From positions 3,475,546 to 3,539,545 of the forward strand of contig OZ024759.1 in NCBI GenBank assembly GCA_964016885.1: a stretch of 64,000 nt of DNA, written 5' to 3'. This DNA is from Eledone cirrhosa (lineage: Eukaryota > Mollusca > Cephalopoda > Octopoda > Eledonidae). Below are positions 1 through 11,300 of this stretch, piece after piece. The notes under the pieces are model-generated. The model was given only the letters and a program-made list of their open reading frames with translations, made no database searches and was not told the origin of the DNA. Position numbers and translations under genes: made by a program. Within the stretch, counting starts at the first letter, position 1. Each line of letters opens with the position of its first letter.

Positions 1-215
1 GAATTTATGCCATACGGTGTTAAGGTAACCACGTCACCTTTTTGTTCAACACTGACACAGGAACGATGTACTAGTTTCAAGCTTGTTAGCTATCATCAGC
101 ACCGTTTACCTATCTGCCAGATAGTTGAACGTTCGAAAGTATATTCTTTCCTTATCAAAATTAACGGCTGAGCAGCCTAATTTGCATATTGAGTGAGTTA
201 AATCGGTCAGGCATC

Positions 216-856
216 AAATTTGTGTTCTTTTATTTTGTTTTTGATATGCTACCAAGGATTGGGGGTTAGAGTTGTGTTTGCATTCCTGTCCAGTTGTTAT
301 ATGGTTTGGATGGCTATTCTAGTAGGCAGATATGAAGCAGGAGGTGCTATTGTTGCTGACATACTAGGGATGGTAAGTAGGTTAAGGTATCAAATTACCA
401 GAGGGGTCAGTCATCACCCCACCCCCCGTTCATATATGTTAAAGAATTTGTTCGAATAATCTACTTATTTTTTTGTTTATTTGAACTTTGTTTATTTGTT
501 TGAACTACATAGCTATATATCCAGGCTGTGTATTATTAGAGAAGGTGATTCTTGTGTAACTATGTAAGGATGCATTAAATGTATAGATTTAGTCATTATG
601 TTCAGCTCTAGGTGGAAGTTAGCATGGAATGTGTTAACTATCTAATCTAAGGAAAGTTTTAGATATTTTATGCATACAAGTATTAACTCTTTAGCATTTA
701 CATTACTCTGTAATGTATTTTCTCTGTAAAGTCTTTACCTCACATAATAATCTCACATAATATCAAATCAACAAGATTTTGATATTATTTATTTTGAGAA
801 CAATACCTTAACATAAGTATGAGCAGCCAGTTACGGCTGGTTTGAACAGAAAAAGG
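216..856. repeat. Segmental duplication, copy 1
   Basis: About 640 bp nearly identical to 6511-7150 (only scattered single-base differences and a 1-bp offset change). It begins at AAATTTGTGTTC and ends inside a TTAA MITE. The 79-codon open frame in it (220-459) is present in both copies but resembles no known protein and is treated as non-coding. Bases 1-215 hold nothing I recognise. Confidence 0.92.
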
Positions 857-899
857 TGAGAGAATTCTGGCCGGATATGGCCGGTTTAAATGCTAAAGG
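687..899 (-). mobile_element. piggyBac-like TTAA MITE, single-unit copy
   Basis: Starts TTAA-CTCTTTAGCATTTA and ends TTTAAATGCTAAAGG-TTAA, giving inverted termini next to TTAA on both sides. It contains one copy of the unit that forms the 72-bp satellite elsewhere and the GCCGGATATGGCCGG palindromic end. TTAA target plus CCC...GGG ends is the piggyBac superfamily hallmark. No transposase is present. Confidence 0.75.
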
Positions 900-1129
900 T
901 TAAAGTGGTCAGAGCCTTTGTTAATTACTTCCTGTCTCCTATTAATAATGTGTTGAGCTTCCGTTGTACAGAGATCACAGCCACATGAAAAAGGATTCGC
1001 ATAAATATGGAAATGCATTTGTGAGAATACGCCAAGAAAACGAGTACTGTACCTGGTTCTGTTTTAGCCTCCTTATGATTTAGCATAATTTCAGATAGCG
1101 CTGTGCTTCTTCTTCTGTCTATTCAGTTA

Positions 1130-1774
1130 AATGAGTGCTGATTGTACCATTTAACATACATACATATGTACATGGTGGCTGCCAACTCGTTTTCGAGTAC
1201 GGCCACTACTTTATATCCATGTAGGAGAACCCCTACCGATGCGCTGAACAATAGTGACTTTTTAGTCCAGCCAGCGACTTGAAAATTCCTGTACAGAGAG
1301 ATCTCCAGATACAAAGCAATGCCTGTGCCGTGAAGCTTTTATAGTGAGCAAAGGCACTGCACAAAGCCAGTCCCACTCTCTTAACTAAGATGATATTTAC
1401 CAAAAGGAAGAACAAGTCAACATCATTGGATACCATCAGGGTTGCAGGTGTAATATTAGAGTTTTCCTTCTCCTAGAATTCTGCCTTGAGAAAGGCTAAG
1501 GGGTCATCTCTCCCGGTGATTTTGGATGGCCATTGACACTTAAAAGCTCCGTTGCCCTTTCACAGGTTTTGTTTTTAGTCCTGCAGGATGTCCAAAGTCA
1601 CCCTCCTCACCAAGAAACCTTGGTGGGGTTACCATTTCAGTCGCTAACGACCCGACCATGAGACAGGTTGTACTGGGATACATGTTACCAGTAGCACCAA
1701 CTGGTGACCTGACATATGTACATATGTACATATATACATACATACATAACCACTTTAAACTAAACAATTTTGTA
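1130..1774. repeat. Unclassified repeat-like segment bounded by TACA tracts
   Basis: The stretch is flanked by ACATACATATGTACAT at the left and a TACATATATACATACATAC tract at the right, which suggests an inserted element with simple-repeat ends. No coding similarity was recognised. The region 900-1130 to its left holds nothing I can name. Confidence 0.3.
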
Positions 1775-1782
1775 CCCTAGAA

Positions 1783-2101
1783 CAGGGGTGTGCAACATAT
1801 TCCATTGGCGGGCCACTTTTGAACATTGGAACAATTATTAGGGCTATTATTATTTATTAAGCACTATTCCGAAGATTCACCACAACTTCTTTCCATAACA
1901 TGGAACTGGGAAAGTATAACACACATAACCCTATCAGTGAAGCCCTTTAGTATAGGTCAACTAACAGAAAATTGTATTACGGTTATGAAAAAAATTGTAA
2001 ATAGGCCTACAAGGTAAACATTTAAAATGGTCACCGCGGGCCACTTTGACTGGTCTGGCAGGGCGGATTGTGGCCCACGGGCCGCCTGCTACATGCCCCT
2101 G
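1783..2101. mobile_element. Non-autonomous hAT element with 8-bp TSD
   Basis: Starts CAGGGGTGTGCAACATAT and ends GCTACATGCCCCTG, an imperfect inverted terminal repeat of the hAT (Charlie-like) type rich in GGGCCAC. It is flanked by an exact 8-bp duplication, CCCTAGAA, at 1775-1782 and 2102-2109. Length 319 bp, no transposase. Element boundaries are precise. Confidence 0.92.
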
Positions 2102-2236
2102 CCCTAGAAGCAGGGGCAGTCTTATGTGGTTTGATGTAAAAAAAATTAAGGACTCATTGATTCTCAACATTTAAGCAGTGTTGTTGTATGAAGGGATGGT
2201 TGTGTAAACAACGCTATCTGGTGGTAGGTTACTAAC

Positions 2237-2374
2237 CTGTCTGGCAGTTACTTCCCTTGTAACCAACTGCACATCCTCCACTTGAACATATCCCTGACAC
2301 TATATTACATTTACTGTTGTCTGCACAGTGGCACATATACTTGCAGTTAGGACCAAATGAACCAGATGCACACA
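2237..2374 (-). CDS. EGF-like exon (MEGF-type module), last one in window
   Basis: 138-bp exon with TTGCAG acceptor and GTTAGT donor, phase 1 both sides. It encodes CASGSFGPNCKYMCHCADN and SSGGCAVGYKGSNCQT. It is a paralogue of the neighbouring exon 2766-2903. The donor means the gene continues leftward; no further exon was recognised in 1-2236. Confidence 0.9.
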
Positions 2375-5300
2375 CTGCAATGGAATAAAGCAACAACAAC
2401 AGAAAACATGAGGATGAAGAAGAAAAAGAGACAATTATACAGACAGATGCACATGCATAGTGGAGGTGTGTGGCCTAGTGGTAAGGGTGTTGGACTTGCA
2501 ATCATAATGTCATGGGTTCGATTCCTGGGCTGAGTTGTGCGTTGTATTCTTGAGCAAAACACTTCATTTCACGCTGCTCCAGTATACTCAGCTGAAAACG
2601 AGTATCAGCAATAGCTGGGGTTTTGACCCCACGATGGATTGGCGTCCTGTCCAGGGAGGAGTCTTGTACTCTCAGTCATTTCACACCATAAAAATGGGAT
2701 AAGCACCTACTATTGTCTTGACACAATATATTATGTTACAAAAAAAGCTATACTACACCACTTACCTGTCTGACAGTTGCTACCTTCATAACCAGCAGCA
2801 CATCCTCCACTTGAACACACACCTGTCTGTTTGTTACACCTGCTGTTGTCAGCACAGGGGCATGTGTTGCCACAGTTTGGTCCAAATTTCCCCTCTGGAC
2901 ATTCTACAATGAAAGATCATGAGAAAACCTCTGCTCTTTTATCTCACTAAACATTTGTAAAAAAAATGAGGTTCAACTGAGTAAGAATACAAAGGATTAA
3001 TAGGATTAATCAACCCTTACAATACTAAGGACCTTTGTTAAGTTATGTTCCAAATACCATCTTAACCGTTTTGATACCAAACTGCCAGATGTGGACCTTG
3101 TTCTTACAATACTAACAACCTTTGTTAAGTTATGTTCCAAATACCATCTTAACCCTTTTGATACCAAACTGCCAGATGTGGACCTTGTTCTTACAATACT
3201 AACAACCTTTGTTAAGTTATGTTCCAAGCACCATCTGAGACCACTCTTGGCAGGTCTGTTGGATGTTGGCTTACCTGGGGCTAAACAACATCAACAATAC
3301 CTACTACAATATGCAATACCACCACCACTACCACTATCACCAGCAGCAGCAGCACCACCAACACCACCACCACACCAACAACAACAAAACCAGCATCCTC
3401 CTCCTCACCACCACCACAACTACCTCCACTCCACCACCACCATCACCACCTACACTCCACTCCCACTATAACCACGACAGCCACCTACACTCCACCAACA
3501 CCACCACCACCACCACCACCACCATCACCACCACCACCACCATCATCATCATCACCATCACCACCACCACCACCACCACCAGTACCACCATCATCATCAC
3601 CACCACCATCTGGGAGATCCAAAATACTGTTGTGGTCCCATTCCATTACTTCACCAATCTTGTAGACCCTAAATATTGTAATGGTCACTGTCCTTTCTCT
3701 TCCACCAACCTGAGAGACCCTAAATACTGTTGTGGTCCATGTCCCTTCTCTTCCACCAATCTGGGAGTCCCTAAATACTGTCATGGTTCCTGTTCCTCCC
3801 TCCAGTAATCTTGGAGACCCTAAATACTGTTGTAGTACCTTCCCATTCCTTCCACTAATTTTGGAGACCCTAAATATTGCAATGGTTACTGTCCCTTCCT
3901 TCCTTCAATCTAGGGGACCCTAAATACTGTTCTGGTCCCTGTTCCTTCTCTTCCACCAATCAGTGAGTCCCTAAATACTGTCATGGTTCCTGTCCCTTAC
4001 TTCTCTTCCACCAATCAGTGAGTCCCTTAATACTGCCGTAGTCCCTGTCTCTTCTCTTCCACCAATCAGTGAGTCCCTTAATACTGTTGTGGACCCTGTC
4101 TCTTCTCTTCCACCAATCAGTGAGTCTCTTAATACTGTTGTGGTCCCTGTCTCTTCTCTTCCACCAATCAGTGAGTCCCTAAATACTGTCGTGGTCCCTG
4201 TCTCTTCTCTTCCACCAATCAGTGAGTCTCTTAATACTGTTGTGGTCCCTGTCTCTTCTCTTCCACCAATCAGTGAGCCCCTAAATACTGCCGTAGTCCC
4301 TGTCTCTTCTCTTCCACCAATCAGTGAGTCCCTTAATACTGTCGTGGTCCCTGTCTCTTCTCTTCCACCAATCAGTGAGTCCCTTAATACTGTTGTGGTC
4401 CCTGTCTCTTCTCTTCCACCAATCAGTGAGTCCCTAAATACTATCATGGTCCCTGTCTCTTCTCTTCCACCAATCAGTGAGTCTCTTAATATTGTCGTGG
4501 TCCCTGTCTCTTCTCTTCCACCAATCAGTGAGTCCCTAAATACTGTTGTGGTCCCTGTCTCTTCTCTTCCACCAATCAGTGAGTCCCTAAATACTGTTGT
4601 GGTCCCTGTCTCTTCTCTTCCACCAATCAGTGAGTCCCTTAATACTGTCGTGGTCCATGTCTCTTCTCTTCCACCAATCAGTGAGTCCCTTAATACTGTT
4701 GTGGTCCCTGTCTCTTCTCTTCCACCAATCAGTGAGTCCCTAAATACTATCATGGTCCCTGTCTCTTCTCTTCCACCAATCAGTGAGTCCCTAAATACTG
4801 TCGTGGTCCCTGTCTCTTCTCTTCCACCAATCAGTGAGTCCCTAAATACTGTCGTGGTCCCTGTCTCTTCTCTTCCACCAATCAGTGAGTCCCTAAATAC
4901 TGTCGTGGTCCCTGTCTCTTCCCTCTCTAAAGGGTAAACAGATAAAAACTTACTTGACTGGCAGCTGTGTCCCCTGTAACCAGGTGAGCACCTTCCATTG
5001 ATGCAGATACCATTGTCAGAGTAACATTTGCCATTATTCAGACAGTGGCACTTCTTCACACAGTTGACACCAAACATGCCATGGGCACATCCTGAGAAAA
5101 CAACTTCAATATGTAATTACTGTATTTCCTGACGCCGAAGACACTTCGTCCTCGAGGACACACCCTAATTCTGACAACCAAAAATTTTAAAAAAAATAAT
5201 TGTTTCTACTTTTGGCACAAGGCCAGCAATTATCCCAATGTATTACTGGTACTTTATTTTATCGACCCCGTAAGGATGAATGGCAAAGTTAACCTCGGCG

Positions 5301-8300
5301 GGATTTGAACTCAGACCATAAAGGGACGTAACTCTTTGCTGCAAAGCATGGCGTCAGACCGATACTGCCAATCCACCGCTCTTTGAATTTGAAGAAAAAT
5401 AATTGTTTCTACTATTGGCACAAGGCCAGCAATCACCCAGTACATTACTGGTACTTTATTTTATCGACTCCGTAAAGATGAAAGGCAAAGTTAACCTTGG
5501 CAGGATTTGAACTCAGAATGGCAAGTGCTGTAACTCTATGCGTCAAAGCATGGCGTCCGACCCTCTACCGATACTGCCAATTCACCGCCCTTTGAAGAAA
5601 AATAATAAACAACTTTCGGCCTCCAGGATGCATGGTAGATTTTTGAGACTTATTTTAGTAAAAGTAGCGTCTTTGACGCCGGGAAATACGGTGAGTTTAA
5701 TTAATTCAAATTTCAGAGTTGTTATCTTTCATCCTTTGAGTGTATCCCATTTACAATAGTAACTCTATAACCCTGCATGTTGTAGAAAGAGCCTAAAATA
5801 GTTTGGCATCAAGAAGGGCATCCAGCAGCAAAATAATGCCTCAATACTATATATCATCATCATCATTGGATGCGCAATGTCAATGTGCATGAATGAGCAA
5901 GCATAGACGAGTTGAGAAAGAAATTGTGTATAATAGGGATAAGCTGTAGTGTGTGGGAGAGAAGACTGCGTTGGTATAGACATATGATGTGCATGGAGGA
6001 TGACTGCTGGGTAAAGAAGTGCCAAGAAATCCCAGGAGAAAGAAGATGCAGTAGAGGAAGACCACGAAAATCATGGACGAAGGTGGTGAGATCTGACCTC
6101 AGATTGCTGAAGCTCATGGAGGAGATGACGAAAGACTGTGATGAATGGAGAGATGCTGTGCTGTATAGGACCCATCCCACCCTTGCAAGCAGGGAAAAGC
6201 GGACGTAAAATGATGATGATGATCATCATCATGGTTATCATCATCATCATCATCATCATTGTTTAACATCCATCTTCCACACTAGTCTGGATTAGATGGT
6301 TTTGTTCCACTTGAGGTGAGATTGGTCTGGAGACTGTGTCTTGCTTGTACAGAACTGTCTTTGGTAGGTTTTTTACCCCTGGAGGCCCTTCCTAACACCA
6401 ACCACATTTACAGTGTACATCTTCTGTTTATTACATAATTCTGTTATACGTATTTCGAAGATGTCAGAGTGGTTGCATAACTTTCTGACATGTTCTCTTC
6501 AGACAAGTTGAAATTTGTGTTCTTTTATTTTGTTTTTGATATGCTACCAAGGAGTGGGGGTTAGAGTTGTGTTTGCATTCCTGTCCAGTTGTTATATGGT
6601 TTGGATGGCTATTCTAGTAGGCAGATATGAAGCAGGAGGTGCTATTGTTGCTGACATACTAGGGATGGTAAGTAGGTTAAGGTATCAAATTACCAGAGGG
6701 GTAAGTCATCACCCCACCCCCCGTTCATATATGTTAAAGAATTTGTTCGAATAATCTACTTATTTTTTTGTTTATTTGAACTTTGTTTATTTGTTTGAAC
6801 TACATAGCTATATATCCAGGCTGTGTATTATTAGAGAAGGTGATTCTTGTGTAACTATGTAAGGATGCATTAAATGTATAGATTTAGTCATTATGTTCAG
6901 CTCTAGGTGGAAGTTAGCATGGAACGTGTTAACTATCTAATCTAAGGAAAGTTTTAGATATTTTATGCATACAAGTATTAACTCTTTAGCATTTACATTA
7001 CTCTGTAATGTATTTTCTCTGTAAAGTCTTTACCTCACATAATAATCTCACATAATATCAAATCCACAAGATTTTGATATTATTTATTTTGAGAACAATA
7101 CCTTAACAAAAGTATGAGCAGCCAGTTACGGCTGGTTTGAACAGAAAAAGCACCACCTACACTCCACTCCCACTATAACCATGACAGCCACCTCCACTCC
7201 ACTCCCACTATAACCACGACAGCCACCAACACTCCACTCCCACTATAACCATGACAACCACCTACACTCCACCACCACCACTCACCTTTACAAGTGTTAT
7301 TCACATCAATATATCCATCTTTACATCCAGTCACACATTTGCCAGTCAATTGATCACATGTCTTTCTGCAGTTGTTGCACTCTTCTTTACAATTTCTTCC
7401 ATAGAATCCAGGGAGACATTCTAGAAAGACAAACAATCTTAGTCATTATTTCAATCTAGGGCAGTGGATTGGCAGAATCGGTGGAGCATCGAACACCATG
7501 CTTTGCGGCATAAAGTTATGGCCCTTTATGATCTGAGTTCCAATCCCGCCGAGGGTAACTTTGCTTTTCATCCTTACGGGGTCTTGTGCCTATATAAGGA
7601 ACCATTATTTTAATCAAGGGCGGTGGATTGGCAGTATCGTTAGAGTGTCGAACACCATGCTTTGCGGTATTGAGTTACGACCCTTTCCATTCTGAGTTCA
7701 AAACCCGCCAAAGTTAGCTTGGCCTTTCATCCTTACGGGGTCGATAAAATAAAGTACCAGTCACACAATGGGGTCATTTAAATCGACTTTCCCCCTTCCC
7801 TTCAAATTACTGGCCTTGTGCCAACAGTAGAAACAATTATTTCAATCTACACTTTGACAATGCTGTTTATTTTAACCCTTTAGCATTTACATTACCCTGT
7901 ATTTACTATTGTATTTTCATGGTAAAGGCTTTACCTCACATAATTATCTCATAACATTTACATTACTCTGTATTTACTATTGTATTTTCATGGTAAAGGC
8001 TTTACCTCACATAATATCTCACATAACATTTACATTACTCTGTATTTACTATTGTACTTTCATGGTAAAGGCTTTACCTCACATAATTATCTCACATAAC
8101 ATTTACATTACCCTGTATTTACTATTGTATTTTCATGGTAAAGGCTTTACCTCACATAATATCTCACATAACATTTACATTACTCTGTATTTACTATTGT
8201 ATTTTCATGGTAAAGGCTTTACCTCACATAATTATCTCAAATAACATTTACATTACTCTGTATTTACTAATGTATTTTCATGGTAAAGGCTTTACCTCAC

Positions 8301-11300
8301 ATAATTATCTCACATAACATTTACCTTACTCTGTATTTACTATTGTATTTTCATGGTAAAGGCTTTACCTCACATAATGTTGAATCTACAAGATTTTAAT
8401 ATTATTTATTTTGAGAACAAAACCTTAACATCAGTATGAGTGACCAGTTGCAGCTGATTTGAACAGAGGTTAGAGATTTCTGGCCGGATATGGCCAGTTT
8501 AAATGCTAAAGGGTTAAACTGTTTACATTCCATTATAATTTCATGTAAGAACCTTTGTTAAGTTACATTCCAAACCACCTGAAACTGCCCCAGGTTCTAT
8601 GCTACAAAATTGTTTATTCCAAAGCCTTTATATTATCTAAAAATCTTCCATCTAATTTCATGTAAGAACCTTTGTTAAGTTACATTCCAAACCACCTGAA
8701 ACTGCCCTTATTCCACTTTAAGTTTACGGTTCATTTCTTTTTCATTTAGAATTGTCTCCTGCAAGAACATAGATGAAAATGGATGAAAATGCACAAAAAT
8801 TCAAACTGGTTATAATCAACAAGTAAAATCTTATTCATTTTTTTTTTTTTGGCATGGCATTGGAAAAGCATCACACTGTCTAAAAAAGTCTGTCTTAAAC
8901 CAGAAGGCTTGTTAGGCCAATGCTTATCTCGGTTTCATGGCATGAAGCAACTTGAAGTACAAGACACCTTGCTGTGAAGGCACATGTCTTAGTGGTTAGA
9001 GCATTGGGCTTGCAATCGAAAGGTTGTGAGTTCAATTCTTGAGCAAGACACTTTATTTCACATTGCTCCAGTTTACTCAGCTGTAGAAATGAAATGATAG
9101 GACTGGGGTCCCTATCATTAAATTACTCTAGACACCTCCAACGAGATATACCTTGGAGGAGGCCAGCTAAACCTGCATATGTGTGAGCTGTAACAACAAC
9201 AACCTCGCTGGACAGGACACCAGTCCATCACAGGGTTAAACCTCCAGCTATTACTGGTACTCATTTTCAGCTATATAATACAATATATTTTTCGTTAGGC
9301 TGGTGCTTATCTCTGTTTCATGGCGTGAAGCGACTGGGAGTACAAGATTCCCCCCTGGACAGGACACCAGTCCATCACAGGGTTAAACTTCCAGCTATTA
9401 CTGGTACTCATTTTCAGCTGAGTATACTGGAGCAATGTGAAGTGAAGTGTTTTGCTCAAGAACACAACATGTAACCCAGCCCAGGAATTGAACCCATGAC
9501 ATTATGATTCTAAGTCCAACACCCTTACCACTAGGCAATGCACCAAACTGTGCAACTCCTAAATATTTTTGTATCTCCTCGTGTTTGTGTTTTTGTAGTT
9601 TTTATGTCAAATGAATTCAGAGCATAATCGACATGTGATGATTTCAACTAAAACCTGTTTCCCTATAAATATGAAACACCCTAATATATATGTATATATG
9701 TTAAAGGTATATTATAAAGAGAAAGGACCTGCTGGCTGAGCTCTTGCTCTTTATAAAATAGCCATGCTCTACTACCGCGGGCTTTGTGTTGTGTTCTTGA
9801 GCAAGACACTTTATTTCACGTTGCTCCAGTTCACTCAGCTGTGGAAATAGGTTGCGATGTCACTGGTGCCAAGCTGTATCGGCCATTGCCTTTCCCTTGG
9901 ACAATATCAGTGGCATAGAGAGGGGAGGCTGTTATGCATGGGCTACTGCTGGTCTTCCACAAAACAACCTTGCCCAGACTTGTGCCTTGGAGGGGAACTT
10001 TCTAGACTCAAATTCTATGGTCATTCGTGACCGAAGGATCTCTTTACCTTTTACCCTTACTAACCCATGTATCGAATACTCTGTTCAGTAATGGTCTAAC
10101 TAGTTTTAAACTGGTTCTATCCTGATTTATGTTAAAGGTATAAAGGTATCTATATACTTATGAAAGACCTCCACTTCACACATGCTAAGGCTAGGTCCTG
10201 ACAGCAGAATTATTGTGATTTTGTTGCCCTTAACAGGACTAGAACATTGCACATCAATAACTTTTGTCTTCTCTAGATTGGAAATCTTCTCACATATTCT
10301 GTGTTTTTTGTCTTTTGATACCAACACTATTATTGAGAATTTATTTTGTGCTGCAGAAAAACATGGTAAGAAAGTTAAAACAAAAAACAAATAGCAATGG
10401 TATTTGGTGGTGATGGTGGTGAGGAGGAGGGAGATTTGGGTGAAGTTTAGTCAAAAACTGATTGGCAAACATGGGCTTGGACCAGTGCAAGATTTAGGGC
10501 ACATGAAGCCCTGTGCTAGTTATGTTATGAGGCCTCTTACTCGTAAAAAATTCATCATAAAAAATTGTGCCAAATTTAGAATTAACCCTTTAGCATTTAA
10601 ACCGGTTGTATTCGGCCAGAATTTTCTCAACTCTTTCTATTCAAACTGGCTGTAACTGGACACTCATACTTATATTAAGGTATTGTTCTCAAAATAAATA
10701 ACATCAAAATCTCATAGATTCGATATTATGTGAGATAATTATGAGGGCGGTGGATTGGCAGTATCGGTAGAGGGTCGGACGCCATGCTTTGCTGCATAGA
10801 GTTACGGCCCTTTATGATTTGAGTTCAATCCTGCCGATGTTAACTTTGCATTTCATCCTTATGGGGTTGATAAAATAAAGTACCAGTCACTCACTGGGGT
10901 TGATTTAATCGACGTTCCCCCTACCCCAAAATTGCTGGCCTTGTGCCTATATAAAAAACCATTATGTGAGATAATTATGAGGTAAAGCCTTTACTGTGAC
11001 AATACAATAGTATATATAGAGTAATGTAAATGTTGTGTGAGATATTATGTGAGGTAAAGCCTTTACTGTGACAATACAATAGTATATATAGAGTAATGTA
11101 AATGTTATGTGAGGTATTATGTGAGGTAAAGCCTTTACTGTGACAATACAATAGTATATATAGAGTAAAGTAAATGTTATGTGAGATATTATGTGAGGTA
11201 AAGCCTCTACTGTGACAATACAATAGTATATATAGAGTAATGTAAATGTTATGTGAGGTATTATGTGAGGTAAAGCCTTTACTGTGACAATACAATAGTA

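Larger units (their letters stand above)
5118..5694. mobile_element. MITE with TIR ACYGTATTTCC, interrupted by SINEs
   Basis: Left end ACTGTATTTCCTGACGCC and right end (reverse complement) ACCGTATTTCCCGGCGTC match as inverted termini. Two type 2 SINEs sit inside. A shorter related copy is at 40188-40324, sharing the internal CTTTCGGCCTCCAGGA. Superfamily not assigned. Confidence 0.7.

Noticed and set aside
220..459. 79-codon frame conserved in two copies (also 6515-6754)
   Set aside because: Conservation is explained by a recent segmental duplication; no codon-position bias or homology is evident.
2461..2530. tRNA gene candidate (A and B boxes)
   Set aside because: The boxes are the head of a SINE repeated across the window; no complete cloverleaf or anticodon arm fits a functional tRNA.
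3485..3784. Gly/Asp-rich frame on the minus strand
   Set aside because: Low-complexity translation of the CCA/CAT microsatellite.
4089..4937. 282-codon plus-strand frame with 17-residue repeats
   Set aside because: Product of the 51-bp minisatellite; the opposite strand is equally open and no domain is present.
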